64,000 bases of DNA from Ectobacillus ponti (GCF_024294785.1 NZ_JANCLT010000014.1:40953-104952), one strand, 5' to 3'. Counted from the stretch's first letter, positions 1-8,675 are shown. Program-made: numbers and translations. The notes: generated from the sequence alone by a model not told the origin.

Positions 1-1143
1 CAGCTTCGTCTGGCGGTGGAAACGATGGTGCACTATGATGCTTTGTTTGCCAAAGCGAAGCACAGCCTGGCAATTGGCGGCTGCAGTGTAGAGGTGAACG
101 AATCCCATCATATCTTGCTCAAGGAGGCGCGGCATCCGCTGCTCGGGAGCAAAGCCGTTCCGCTCCATCTCGAGCTGGGGCACGGCCGTCATGCGCTTGT
201 CATCACCGGACCGAACACCGGCGGAAAAACAGTTGCAATCAAAACAGTCGGGCTTCTGACGCTGATGATGCAATCCGGCCTGCATGTGCCAGCGGCTCCG
301 GACAGCCATCTCAGTATATTCCAGCACGTGCTGCTTGACATCGGCGACGGACAGAGCATGGATCAGAATTTGAGTACCTTCAGCTCACGAATCACCAATA
401 TCGTCGAAATTTTAAAAACAACCAATGACCGCAGTCTTGTGCTGCTCGATGAACTGGGCTCCGGCACCGATCCGAAGGAAGGAATGGGCTTGGCGACGGC
501 CATTTTGACAGAGCTGTATGACAAAGGCGCCACGCTGCTGGCAACCACGCATTACAGCGAAATTAAAGACTTTGCGGAGGCGCATGAAGGCTTTATTAAC
601 GGCTCTATGGAATTTGATGTGGCTACGCTGCAGCCGACGCACCGGCTCATCATTGGAAGCGGCGGAGAAAGCCAGGCATTTGCGATTGCGCTGCGGCTCG
701 GCATGCATCCAAAAATTATTGAGCGCGCCCACAGTATCACATACCGGGAGGAAAAATCATATCCGTTTGCAGGAGATGCGGCAGAACGCCGCGAACTGGA
801 GAAGCAGTTGGCCGTCAACCGGTATGCCAAGCGTGAAAAACAAGCGGTGCGGGCAGAGAAGCCGGCGGCGCTCTTTTCGCAAGGGGATAATGTCCAAATC
901 ATCCAGACAGGGGAGTTTGGCATTGTGTATACCGGCCCGGATGAGCGGGGCGATTATGTGGTACAGGTCAAAGGGGAAAAACGCACGTATAACCATAAGC
1001 GCATGAAGCTGTATATCGCAGCAGCGGATCTGTATCCAGCAGATTATGATTTTGACGTGATCTTTGAGACAAAGGAGAACCGCAAGAAGGACCGGGCGAT
1101 GGAGCGCCGGCATGTGGAAGGGCTGACGATTGAACGGGAATAA
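1..1143 (+). CDS. MutS2-like DNA mismatch-repair family ATPase, 5' partial
   Basis: This is the C-terminal ATPase half of a MutS/MutS2-type protein; the reading frame is open to base 1, so the 5' end lies outside the window. Visible motifs are the Walker A GPNTGGKT (about codon 73), Walker B LVLLDELGSGTD (about codon 144) and the following TTHYSE signal-transduction histidine motif. A KOW-like beta segment follows (FSQGDNVQIIQTGEFG). Family knowledge: such ATPases clamp branched or mismatched DNA. Canonical MutS2 ends in a Smr nuclease domain, but this protein stops soon after the KOW-like part and has none, so it is a MutS2 paralogue rather than full MutS2. A strong hairpin follows the stop. 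Confidence 0.85.
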   Translation, partial: QLRLAVETMVHYDALFAKAKHSLAIGGCSVEVNESHHILLKEARHPLLGSKAVPLHLELGHGRHALVITGPNTGGKTVAIKTVGLLTLMMQSGLHVPAAPDSHLSIFQHVLLDIGDGQSMDQNLSTFSSRITNIVEILKTTNDRSLVLLDELGSGTDPKEGMGLATAILTELYDKGATLLATTHYSEIKDFAEAHEGFINGSMEFDVATLQPTHRLIIGSGGESQAFAIALRLGMHPKIIERAHSITYREEKSYPFAGDAAERRELEKQLAVNRYAKREKQAVRAEKPAALFSQGDNVQIIQTGEFGIVYTGPDERGDYVVQVKGEKRTYNHKRMKLYIAAADLYPADYDFDVIFETKENRKKDRAMERRHVEGLTIERE

Positions 1144-1145
1144 CA

Positions 1146-1177
1146 AACAGGAGGGTGCGCGAAGGCACCCTCCTGTT
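1146..1177. terminator. Bidirectional terminator between convergent genes
   Basis: Inverted repeat AACAGGAGGGTGC / GCACCCTCCTGTT with a short loop, lying between the stop of the MutS2-like gene and the stop of the convergent aminotransferase gene, which it just touches. Confidence 0.75.
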
Positions 1178-2366
1178 ACAGGCATTCTTGTGTTTCTGTG
1201 GCGAAAATGCCGCTGTTTTTCAGGTTCTCCAGCACACGGGAGATGCCGGTCTCGTCCTGCACAAGCGCCATGCGTACATAGCCTTCTCCAGCCGGGCCAA
1301 ACGCAACACCTGGTGTGACTACGACATGGGCACGGTCCATGAGCGCGTAGGCGAACGCGGTGGAGGTCCAGCCCTGCGGCACCTCGGCCCAGACGAACAT
1401 GCTGCCGGCCGGCTTGTCGACCTGCCAGCCAAGAGCGGCCAGTCCATCAACAAACAAATCGCGTCTGCTTTGGTAGGTGCGTCTGCTTTCCTCGCTGAAC
1501 TGGGCACCCTCCCGGAGAGCCAGCGCCGCTGCCTTTTGAATGGGCAGGAAAACACCGTAATCCAAATTAGATTTCATTTGTCCTACGGCCTTCACGATTG
1601 CCGGATTGCCGACCAAATAACCGATGCGGCATCCTGCCAGGTTGAAGCTTTTGGAGAGGGAGTTCATTTCGGCACCCACTTCTTTTGCGCCGGGCACTGA
1701 CAGGAAGCTCAGCGGCTTGTTGCCGTCATAATACAGCTCAGAGTAAGCAAAATCGTGCAGCACGATGATATGATGCTTTTTGGCAAAAGCGACCACCTCG
1801 GCAAAAAAGGCTTCCGTTGCCATGGCCGGCACCGGGTTGCCCGGGAAGCTGAGAATCATGAGCTTCGCCTTGTCGGCAATATCTGCCGGAATGGCGTCCA
1901 AGTCCGGCAGGAAGCCGTTTTCCTTCCGGAGCGGCATGAAATAAGGCTCCGCGCCAGCCATGGCAATCCCCGTCGCATAAGCCGTATAGCCCGGATCCGG
2001 CACCAGGATGAGATCACCCGGATCCGCGAATGCCATGGGGAGATGGACCAGTCCGTCCTGTGATCCCATCAGCATAAGAATTTCATGCTTTGTATCCAAT
2101 GCCACGCCCTGCTGCTGTTCATAGTAAAAGGCGACAGCCTCATGGAACTCCGCCGTTCCCGATAAGGTATAGCCGTAGCTCCGCTCTTCAGATGCAGACT
2201 GTGCTAAAGCGGCCATGACAAATGGAGGCGGCGGCAGATCCGGGCTTCCAATGCTTAAATCGATCATATGATGTCCGGAAGTGATTTTTTGTTGCTTGTA
2301 GGCCGCCAACTCGCTGAAAATGGATGGCTGAAAGGCCTCCATGCGCTTTGAAAGCTGAATTTGCAT
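1176..2366 (-). CDS. Class I/II PLP-dependent aminotransferase
   Basis: 396 aa, the usual length for fold-type I aminotransferases (aspartate or LL-diaminopimelate aminotransferase-like). The PLP-lysine motif is SLSKSFNLAGCRIGY (about residue 237). The substrate-side motifs LSIGSPDLPPP near the N-terminus and SFPGNPVPA (usually NPTG-like, about residue 175) are also present. It should transfer amino groups between an amino acid and a 2-oxoacid in the cytosol; the exact substrate cannot be read from the sequence. Single gene; a GGAGG-like ribosome binding site (rc of acctcc) precedes the ATG. The NPT motif reading NPV is a small deviation. Confidence 0.88.
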   Translation of the reverse strand: MQIQLSKRMEAFQPSIFSELAAYKQQKITSGHHMIDLSIGSPDLPPPPFVMAALAQSASEERSYGYTLSGTAEFHEAVAFYYEQQQGVALDTKHEILMLMGSQDGLVHLPMAFADPGDLILVPDPGYTAYATGIAMAGAEPYFMPLRKENGFLPDLDAIPADIADKAKLMILSFPGNPVPAMATEAFFAEVVAFAKKHHIIVLHDFAYSELYYDGNKPLSFLSVPGAKEVGAEMNSLSKSFNLAGCRIGYLVGNPAIVKAVGQMKSNLDYGVFLPIQKAAALALREGAQFSEESRRTYQSRRDLFVDGLAALGWQVDKPAGSMFVWAEVPQGWTSTAFAYALMDRAHVVVTPGVAFGPAGEGYVRMALVQDETGISRVLENLKNSGIFATETQECL

Positions 2367-2494
2367 GTCATTACAACCTCCATACGTTCTTTCTACTATT
2401 CAATATGTTTCTTATTTTCAGTCTTTCATAGTGTATCATACTGCCATTGTGAATGAAAAATGAAATTTGTGTTCGTTATGTATGTAACAGCAGC

Positions 2495-2526
2495 AAAGAA
2501 GACAGCATGCTTTCACACGCTGTCTT
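2495..2526 (-). terminator. Terminator of the 501-aa-class unknown gene
   Basis: On the minus strand AAGACAGC and GCTGTCTT form an 8-bp stem followed by CTTTG. The stem overlaps the stop codon of the upstream gene. Confidence 0.55.
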
Positions 2527-3985
2527 GCAGTTGTCCGAGATACTGTATTCCTTTCTCTGTCAGTTCTACACGGCCGCCCCGCTTGATGGCAAGGTTTTGC
2601 TGCCCCAGCTCCTTCACCAAATCAAGCTGTTGTTTTTCATTCCAGTCCTGCAGGCAGCCGAAAGCCTGCTGGTCTGTATATCCATGCAGCCGGTTCATCC
2701 GGGAAGCCCTTCCTTGCAGGACAGACAGCAGAGAAGTCAGAGCAGGGGAGGCCGCTGCAAGAAAAGCAAGAATGGCAGCCGCTGTGCGAGAATCACAGGA
2801 TAAAGGAATCTGCATGGGCTGTGATGCCAAGCGCCGGAGAGCGTCCCTTGTCTGCGGAAGCTTCTCCCATTCTGCTTCAAAGGAGACCGCAAAGCTGTCC
2901 CAGCGTGTCAGCAGCGTAATATCAGGCAAATGGACCTGTGACAGCTGTACGAGCTGGTTTCCGTTGTCCAAAGAGGGGACAACAGCTTGCTCCAACTGTT
3001 CAACCATGTGCAGCAAAGGCAGTGGCATTTCCCTGCCCCTCTCGCAGGCCTCTCTTCCCAAAGCACGCAGCTCTTGGACGGCAGCCGTATGCTCCTGCAA
3101 GTACTGCTGCCGGCTCCGGATATGCCCCAACCTTTTTTTCAGCCAATCGTTTTCCTGCAGCAGCTCCCGAAACAGGGCAATGACAGAGCGCACCCGCTTT
3201 TCGGCAAGCGGCACATTAATCTCTTGTACAAAGGTGAGATACTCCTGAAACGGCTGGTACAGCAGGGTAATTTGCGGCTTTGAAAATTGTAATTTCACGT
3301 AAGGGTACTGGAATTCTATTTTCATATCTTCCAGCTGCAGCTGCTGCAGGTCCAGCGGCACGTCATGAAACGGACGCATCATGACGTCCCGGCGCTCCCG
3401 CCAAAAGGCCACACGCTCCTGCGGCTTCATGGCAAAGAGGAAGGATGCCTTTTGCAGAGAGGACAAGGCAACCAGCTCGCTCTCATGTGCCCGATACAGC
3501 TGGATTAATGGGTGCCGGCTGTGGAGCTCCCGGATATGACTTAGAAACTTCTCTGGTGAGCGCTTGGAAATATGGGCGCATAGTACGTAATCTTGAATTA
3601 CGGTTTGGACATGCAGCAGCAGCTCCTGCTTAGAAAGATGGAGCAGCTCCTTCGTGTAAAATTGTTCTTGCTTTTGCGGAACCCCGCGTTGGAGGCTGAA
3701 GGATTTCCACAAAAAAGCATCGGGTTTCCAAAGAAAGGACGCCAGCTCTTCTTCCCTGGTTACCGGCACAGGAAGGCGGCCGCCGGTAAAAGCGGAGTAA
3801 GCGGCCAATTCAGCCTCCGGCATCTGCAGCAGCACCTCTCCGACTGCACTGTCCAGCCGCGCCAGCATTCCCCGCATCTGCTTATGGCCAAAGGAGCGAA
3901 CGGATTTGTTTTTTCGGCCCAAAGGAAGAAGCAGAATAGATTGATATTTATCATCAGTTAAAGCGAGACCATAAGGCAAAGCCAT
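2513..3985 (-). CDS. Conserved-looking protein of unknown function, C-terminal winged-helix-like tail
   Basis: 490 aa from the ATG at 3985 (MALPYGLALTD...), chosen because AGGAGA sits about 9 nt upstream; a frame-open extension to 4018 has no ribosome binding site. I do not recognise the family. The protein is Leu/Gln-rich and largely helical, with no signal peptide or membrane segment. The last 40 residues (LVKELGQQNLAIKRGGRVELTEKGIQYL) look like the wing and last helix of a winged-helix domain, so DNA or protein binding is possible but only inferred. It is transcribed alone, divergently from the 3D-domain gene. Confidence 0.7.
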   Translation of the reverse strand: MALPYGLALTDDKYQSILLLPLGRKNKSVRSFGHKQMRGMLARLDSAVGEVLLQMPEAELAAYSAFTGGRLPVPVTREEELASFLWKPDAFLWKSFSLQRGVPQKQEQFYTKELLHLSKQELLLHVQTVIQDYVLCAHISKRSPEKFLSHIRELHSRHPLIQLYRAHESELVALSSLQKASFLFAMKPQERVAFWRERRDVMMRPFHDVPLDLQQLQLEDMKIEFQYPYVKLQFSKPQITLLYQPFQEYLTFVQEINVPLAEKRVRSVIALFRELLQENDWLKKRLGHIRSRQQYLQEHTAAVQELRALGREACERGREMPLPLLHMVEQLEQAVVPSLDNGNQLVQLSQVHLPDITLLTRWDSFAVSFEAEWEKLPQTRDALRRLASQPMQIPLSCDSRTAAAILAFLAAASPALTSLLSVLQGRASRMNRLHGYTDQQAFGCLQDWNEKQQLDLVKELGQQNLAIKRGGRVELTEKGIQYLGQLQDSV

Positions 3986-4245
3986 ATCACATTCTCCTAT
4001 TCTACAAAGGTTATACATATATTATACGTTTTGTGGATGGGAACGTACAGCATAAGCCCTCCATGTAAAAGGGACAGCAGGAAGGTGCGCTGCATTTTTG
4101 GTGAATGGAGTGGTTTTATATTACAGAATTGTATCTTCATTTACAGTTGGACAACGGTTCCGTTACTTTTCTTGATGGCAATCATTACAGTCACTATCCT
4201 TGTATACATTGGCATTACAAAAACCAAAACAGGATGGTGACTGTG

Positions 4246-4893
4246 ATGAATATAAAAAAATGGTTGATTGCAAGTACAATTACTGCATTGCTTGCTGTAT
4301 GTGGCATGTGGGCCATGGCAGCAGACATAAAGCATAGATACGAAGACAAGCAGACGGCGCATACAAAGCTGCTGCAGGAGAAGAAGAAGCTGTACGCGCA
4401 GACACAGCTGCTGAAGGAGCAAAGGGAGAGTCTTGAGGCGGCGCTGGAGCAGCGCAAGCAGCTTGTGCAGCAGAAGGAGCAGGAGCTCGAGCAGACAAAG
4501 CAAAGTCTGGAAGCTGCCAACCAAAAGCTTGTTACAAGCGGGATTGTGGCTCCTGATGAGGCAGGGCTGGCAACCGCAGCAAAAACTATTCAAATGAAAG
4601 CAACCGCGTATTCAGCTGATCCGGCTGAAAATGGCGGGACCTATAATGGCAAGGTGGTAACGAGAACAGGATTCAGCTTGACGGACAATCCACATGCGAA
4701 GGTCATCGCTGTTGACCCCTCTATCATTCCATTGGGCAGTACGGTATGGGTGGAAGGGTACGGCTACGCCAAGGCTTTGGATACGGGCAGTGCCATCAAA
4801 GGAAACCGGATTGATGTATTTATTTCGGATAAAGGCAGAATGATGGACTGGGGCGTGAAAAGCATCCGGGTGAAGGTCATGAGCGAGGCCTAA
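4246..4893 (+). CDS. 3D (Asp-Asp-Asp) domain cell-wall protein
   Basis: 215 aa. An N-terminal hydrophobic segment (MNIKKWLIASTITALLAVCG) serves as signal or anchor, then residues about 35-100 form a Gln/Glu/Lys-rich coiled coil. The C-terminal about 95 residues are a 3D domain: MKATAYSADP, then VIAVDPSIIPLGS, ALDTGSAIKGNRIDVF with the three conserved Asp residues. Family knowledge: 3D domains occur in YocH/YuiC/resuscitation-factor-like wall enzymes (lytic-transglycosylase-like). It probably acts on peptidoglycan outside the membrane. The ATG at 4246 is preceded by AGGATGGTGA; ATG 4234 is an alternative. Confidence 0.85.
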   Translation: MNIKKWLIASTITALLAVCGMWAMAADIKHRYEDKQTAHTKLLQEKKKLYAQTQLLKEQRESLEAALEQRKQLVQQKEQELEQTKQSLEAANQKLVTSGIVAPDEAGLATAAKTIQMKATAYSADPAENGGTYNGKVVTRTGFSLTDNPHAKVIAVDPSIIPLGSTVWVEGYGYAKALDTGSAIKGNRIDVFISDKGRMMDWGVKSIRVKVMSEA

Positions 4894-4953
4894 AGACAGC
4901 TGGGCATCGCTTGCATGATTAGTTGACTGGATGAATGTTTGGGTGTTTAGTAT

Positions 4954-5073
4954 ATGTACATTTTTGGCCATGGTGCCGATTACGGCACTGTATGTATCGG
5001 CATGACGCTGGCGGGCGCGGCCATCTTGTTGTCCGCCTTGCTGATTTGGCGCAGGCGGAGGCAGAAGACATAA
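4954..5073 (+). CDS. Possible small membrane peptide
   Basis: A 39-codon frame that ends in a hydrophobic stretch followed by RRRRQKT, the pattern of a single membrane segment with positive-inside tail. An overlapping frame from ATG 4931 encodes a 24-residue hydrophobic peptide that stops where this one becomes hydrophobic, so one frameshifted two-segment peptide is also possible. No good ribosome binding site is visible. It is followed at once by a strong terminator, which is the main support for a transcript. Confidence 0.3.
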   Translation: MYIFGHGADYGTVCIGMTLAGAAILLSALLIWRRRRQKT

Positions 5074-5102
5074 AAAAAGAAGGCACTCGCCTTCTTTTTT
5101 TA
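5072..5102. terminator. Bidirectional terminator
   Basis: AAAAAAAGAAGGC-ACTC-GCCTTCTTTTTTT: a GC stem flanked by A and T runs, serving both the preceding + transcript and the convergent minus gene ending at 5104. Confidence 0.8.
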
Positions 5103-5103
5103 G

Positions 5104-5421
5104 TTACACCTCAATAACTTCGTATTCGCCGTCCTCAAACATCAGGATTTGCCTGCGCTGTCCTTTATGAGACAAGTCGATGACATCATAGCGGCCCAGG
5201 GGACGCAGCTTCTGCTGGGACAGATTGACCATCGCTTCTACAGAATCCAGCAGCACATCCTCGTCTGCAAAGGCGTTTGGCACATTCATTTCATCTGTTT
5301 CAAACACGAGAGTGTACTGTGCCCCGAGCAACTCGTCTGTCGGGTTCTGTCCTTCTTCCTCAATAATGCGGTGCACCTCTTGCAGTGCTTCTTCTTTTGG
5401 CTGGTAAACGCGTACGTGCAT
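5104..5421 (-). CDS. Small acidic conserved protein of unknown function
   Basis: 105 aa from ATG 5421 (MHVRVYQPKEEAL...). GAGGAGG lies 9 nt upstream, which decides this start over the in-frame ATG at 5439 that overlaps the ribosome binding site itself. Acidic, soluble, no recognisable motif. It stands alone between a terminator and a divergent gene. I do not recognise the family. Confidence 0.7.
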   Translation of the reverse strand: MHVRVYQPKEEALQEVHRIIEEEGQNPTDELLGAQYTLVFETDEMNVPNAFADEDVLLDSVEAMVNLSQQKLRPLGRYDVIDLSHKGQRRQILMFEDGEYEVIEV

Positions 5422-5544
5422 GTATGTATTCCTCCTCAATTAGCCTCTCTTCACTTTAGCGAATCTGCCGCCGGGATGCAAGCTTCAGTATACATCCCCT
5501 TACAGCGGCATACATTGAGGCAGAGGCTATGGGAGGGATGCAAC

Positions 5545-6033
5545 ATGAAGAGGTTTCTCCGGAAGCTGAAGGAGCAGGCCGCCGCCCTGCACCAGGGACA
5601 GTTGCTGGCGAAGGCACGCAGCAGGCTCGGCAAAGCCGGAATTTCCATTCCCATCACTGCTGATATGCTTCTCTGGGCCTTCCGCCGCCAGCGGGAGAGC
5701 GGGATTCATCATGTCGATATAGCCATCGGAGAAGAGACGGTGACCGTAAGCGGGCTGACAACGAAGCTTGGGCTGCAGGTGTATTTTGAGGTGGAAATCC
5801 GGCCGGTCCGGGCGGAGCAGCGATTGCTGTATTTTCAAATCCAGCAGATGAAGCCGCTGAATTACAGCTGGCTGAAGAAGAAGCTGTTTACGAAGCAGCC
5901 GGAGGTGTCCTATGAGGACGGATTGGTCATTGTGGATTTGAATGCTTGGGAGCAGGTGGAGCGTGTGCCGATCGGAACCATTCAGGAATTTCGGATTCAA
6001 AACGGGAAGCTGTGGGTGAAGATTGGCCTGTAG
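5545..6033 (+). CDS. Conserved protein of unknown function
   Basis: 162 aa, start ATG 5545 with GGGAGG 8 nt upstream. The N-terminal about 30 residues are basic and helical (MKRFLRKLKEQAAAL). The remainder alternates beta-like strands (HHVDIAIGEETVTVSGL, LQVYFEVEIRPV, GLVIVDLNAW, EFRIQNGKLWVKIGL), suggesting a lipid- or ligand-binding beta-sandwich, but that is inference from pattern only. Not recognised as a named family. Confidence 0.7.
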   Translation: MKRFLRKLKEQAAALHQGQLLAKARSRLGKAGISIPITADMLLWAFRRQRESGIHHVDIAIGEETVTVSGLTTKLGLQVYFEVEIRPVRAEQRLLYFQIQQMKPLNYSWLKKKLFTKQPEVSYEDGLVIVDLNAWEQVERVPIGTIQEFRIQNGKLWVKIGL

Positions 6034-6100
6034 GCAAATGAGTGGGCAGTCTGCTTGCATGCCGGTATAATAAGGCGGTTACGGAAAGAGAGGGAAAATA

Positions 6101-6535
6101 ATGAAGGAACAAAACTACAGCAACCACGTGCGTGTGCACCCGCCATACCATTTTGTCGGCTCGCTGCTGGTGTTGGGAACAACGATTGCGGCAATGGTAA
6201 ATCTAATCTTGGCCATTCTGCACGGGGAAAATATTGTGCTGGCGGTATGTATGCTTACTGGCATGCTCGGCTTATTTGTCACCTTTGCGCTCGTCCGTCT
6301 GTACGCCATGAAGGTGCAGGACCGTGTTGTCCGCGCGGAGGAAAATTTCCGGCATTACATGTTGACAGGCAAGCAGCTGGATGCGCGTTTGACAATGGAG
6401 CAAATCATAGCCCTGCGCTTTGCGGGTGACGAGGAATTTCCCGCCCTGTGTGAGCGTGCGGCGGCTGAGGGCTTGAAGCCGGACGAAGTGAAGCGTGCCG
6501 TACAGAAATGGCGTGCGGATTTCCTGCGTGTATAA
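6101..6535 (+). CDS. DUF6526-type membrane protein
   Basis: 144 aa with two membrane segments (about residues 18-38 and 45-65) after a soluble N-terminus NYSNHVRVHPPYHF, the typical opening of DUF6526 proteins, then a cytosolic helical tail. Function unknown. Start ATG 6101 follows AGAGAGGGA. A strong terminator at 6565 ends the transcript. Confidence 0.75.
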   Translation: MKEQNYSNHVRVHPPYHFVGSLLVLGTTIAAMVNLILAILHGENIVLAVCMLTGMLGLFVTFALVRLYAMKVQDRVVRAEENFRHYMLTGKQLDARLTMEQIIALRFAGDEEFPALCERAAAEGLKPDEVKRAVQKWRADFLRV

Positions 6536-6564
6536 CAACCGGAATCGTTGTAGGTTTTTATCGG

Positions 6565-6600
6565 AAAAGCCGCTCTTTCGTCGGAAGCAGCGGCTTTTCT
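6565..6600 (+). terminator. Rho-independent terminator
   Basis: AAAAGCCGCT / AGCGGCTTTT stem, 14-nt loop, ending TTTTCT. Confidence 0.7.
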
Positions 6601-6689
6601 GTTGGTAAAGCTGTCACATTTTGCGCTTGCCTGGGAAATAGGAAATATGGCAGACAAGCCGAAATATATATACAGAAGGGAGTGAGCCG

Positions 6690-6872
6690 ATGAGGGAACT
6701 GGTTGGGACGTGCCATGCGTGCGGAACGGAGGTGTATTGTACAGGAGGATTTCTGAATGGGATTGTCCAGGATGGCAACACTTTTTGTATACGATGTGCG
6801 GAGCATGAGGGGGACAAGGCGTGGAAGAATTTGAGCAACGGGGACTGCCGACCTATATCCGGCGCGGATTGA
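6690..6872 (+). CDS. Small two-CxxC zinc-ribbon-like protein
   Basis: 60 aa with a CHAC pair near residue 8 and a CIRC pair near residue 33, the arrangement of a zinc ribbon. The ribosome binding site AAGGGAGTGA precedes the ATG. Its last 52 bases overlap the start of the DNA glycosylase gene in another frame, and the glycosylase ribosome binding site lies inside it, so the two are probably translated together. I do not recognise the family; zinc binding is inferred. Confidence 0.6.
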   Translation: MRELVGTCHACGTEVYCTGGFLNGIVQDGNTFCIRCAEHEGDKAWKNLSNGDCRPISGAD

Positions 6873-7408
6873 AGGTATTATTTTGCGGGATCAATCCTGG
6901 GCGCATTTCCGCCATAAAGGGCTATCATTATGCAAATCCGGCTAATTTATTTTGGCGCGGTTTATATGAAGGGGGCTTGACGCCGCGGCAGCTGCTTCCC
7001 GAGGAGACGGCAGAACTTCTCGAATACGGCTATGGCATCACAGATCTGGTGGCCCGGCCGACACGTTCATCCGGCGACTTAACCGCCAAAGACTTTGAAG
7101 CGGGCAGAGAACAGTTTGTCGGGCTGGTGCAGACCTATCAGCCGCGATTTGTCTGCTTTAACGGCGTAACGGCCTTTCGTTACGCGACAGGTTTGCTAAA
7201 AGGGAGCGTTCCATTGGGATTGCAGGAAAAGCGGTATTTTGAAACGGAGGCATGGGAAGGGGCCGAGGTGTTTCTCATTCCATCCACAAGCGGGGCCAAT
7301 GCCGGGTTTTCCAGGGAGGAGCGGCTGGAGAAGTTTGCAGAGCTGGGGGAATTGCTGCGGGAGCGGGGCTGGCTGGAGCATTCACAAACAGCGGGGTTGA
7401 CGCTATAA
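6821..7408 (+). CDS. Mug/TDG-type mismatch-specific uracil-DNA glycosylase
   Basis: 195 aa, GTG start with GAGGGGG about 8 nt upstream. Family motifs of the Mug/TDG branch of the UDG superfamily: CGINPGRISA (motif 1, about residue 23), NPANLFW (about residue 40), CFNGVTAF (about residue 107) and the active-site wall STSGANAG (about residue 158). It should remove U, T or alkylated bases opposite G in double-stranded DNA. Motif 1 reads GINPG, consistent with the Asn-type catalytic residue of Mug. Length matches the family (about 170-200 aa). Translationally coupled to the small CxxC gene upstream. Confidence 0.88.
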   Translation: MEEFEQRGLPTYIRRGLKVLFCGINPGRISAIKGYHYANPANLFWRGLYEGGLTPRQLLPEETAELLEYGYGITDLVARPTRSSGDLTAKDFEAGREQFVGLVQTYQPRFVCFNGVTAFRYATGLLKGSVPLGLQEKRYFETEAWEGAEVFLIPSTSGANAGFSREERLEKFAELGELLRERGWLEHSQTAGLTL

Positions 7409-7462
7409 TGGAAAAGCGCTTATTGAAGAAGCATACACAAATATAGTAAGGGCGGGATACGT

Positions 7463-8320
7463 ATGACGGTTGCCATCATAACAGATAGTGCCGCGGATTT
7501 GGCAAAAGATATGACACATACATACGGAATTGAAGTCATTCCGTTGCGGGTATACGAAGAGGAAACAGAATACACGGACGGTGGCACCCTGCAGCCGGAG
7601 CAGCTGCTGCAGCGCATGCGGGAGGGAGCGGTGTATAAGACGTCGCTGCCAGCTTATGAAGCGACATATGCTGCATTTGCCTCGTGTGCGGAAAAAGGGG
7701 CGCCGTGCGTCTATTTGGCATTCTCTTCTGAGCTTTCGGGGACCTATCAGTCTTCCCTGTTGGTCAAGGAGGATGTACTGGAGCAGTATCCGGACTTTGA
7801 ATTGCATATCGTGGATACAAAGTGCGCTTCCCTGGGACAGGGGCTTGTTGTGCTGGAAGCGGCCAAGCTGGCGGCAAACGGTGCCTCTGCCGGGGAAATT
7901 GCGGAACGGGCAGCTGTGACAGCAAGACAAATGGAGCACATTTTCACAGTGGCGGATTTGCAGTACCTTGTAAGGGGCGGACGTATCAGCAAGGTGGCCG
8001 GCTTTGTCGGCGGGCTGCTGAACATTAAGCCTGTTCTGCACGTGGAGGACGGCAAGCTTGTTCCGCTTGAAAAGCTGCGCGGCAGAAAGAAGGTGCTGCA
8101 GCGCATCTTGGAGCTGGTGGAGGAGCGGGGCACAAACATTGCTGCGCAAACAATAGGCATCAGCCACGGGGATGACTTGGAGAGCGCGGAGGAGCTTCGG
8201 CATATGCTTGCGGAACGGTTTGGCTGCCAAACGTTTGTCATCCATACGATTGGTGCCGCGGTCGGCGCCCATGCCGGACCTGGCACATTGGCGTTGTTCT
8301 TTTTAAACGAACGCAAATAA
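7463..8320 (+). CDS. DegV family fatty-acid-binding protein
   Basis: 285 aa. Starts with the family signature VAIITDSAADL, has TSLPA (about residue 58), the fatty-acid-site motif SSELSGTYQSS (about residue 92) and GGRISKVAGF. Family knowledge: DegV/FakB proteins hold a fatty acid and present it to the kinase FakA for phosphorylation, feeding phospholipid synthesis. Cytosolic. GGGCGGG lies upstream of the ATG; the gene is followed by a terminator, so it is likely a single-gene transcript. Confidence 0.92.
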   Translation: MTVAIITDSAADLAKDMTHTYGIEVIPLRVYEEETEYTDGGTLQPEQLLQRMREGAVYKTSLPAYEATYAAFASCAEKGAPCVYLAFSSELSGTYQSSLLVKEDVLEQYPDFELHIVDTKCASLGQGLVVLEAAKLAANGASAGEIAERAAVTARQMEHIFTVADLQYLVRGGRISKVAGFVGGLLNIKPVLHVEDGKLVPLEKLRGRKKVLQRILELVEERGTNIAAQTIGISHGDDLESAEELRHMLAERFGCQTFVIHTIGAAVGAHAGPGTLALFFLNERK

Positions 8321-8324
8321 TGTC

Positions 8325-8349
8325 AGCGGAGCCGGCCGGCTCCGCTTTT
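8325..8349 (+). terminator. Rho-independent terminator
   Basis: GCGGAGCCG / CGGCTCCGC stem followed by TTTTG, directly after the degV-family gene. Confidence 0.65.
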
Positions 8350-8462
8350 GCTGTACTGCACCAGTTTTCAGCGGCTGCAGCATCCTTTTCATCTTTTTTG
8401 CTGATCCGGTATATCTTCTAGCACTCTCTCATATGTTTGATAGAAAAAGAGGGGGAATGGAA

Positions 8463-8627
8463 ATGAATCGGACGGAAATGCTGAAGGAAATAGAACGGCT
8501 TTTGGAGCAATGCCGCCGGGACTTGCGGGAAGCGGAGCGGGAGGTGCGGGACATGCTGCGGGAAGAGGTGAACGTACTGACGAAGCGGATTCAAGCAGAG
8601 AATGCCAGGGATTTCATTCAAATATAG
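8463..8627 (+). CDS. Small charged coiled-coil protein
   Basis: 54 aa, almost all Glu/Arg/Leu (EIERLLEQCRRDLREAERE), predicted as one amphipathic helix. Start ATG 8463 lies 7 nt after GAGGGGG; ATG 8457 is an in-frame alternative. It has its own terminator at 8636. Function unknown; too short and low in complexity to assign. Confidence 0.55.
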   Translation: MNRTEMLKEIERLLEQCRRDLREAEREVRDMLREEVNVLTKRIQAENARDFIQI

Positions 8628-8635
8628 CTGGGGAT

Positions 8636-8657
8636 GCCGGCGAAGAGCCGGTTTTTT
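8636..8657 (+). terminator. Rho-independent terminator
   Basis: GCCGGC-GAAGA-GCCGG followed by TTTTTT. Confidence 0.7.
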
Positions 8658-8675
8658 CTTTTTTACGCTTTATGA

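Noticed and set aside
7379-7407. Promoter TTGACG-TATAAT upstream of the degV-family gene
   Set aside because: The two boxes are only 1-4 bases apart, and no -35 exists at the proper distance from TATAAT.
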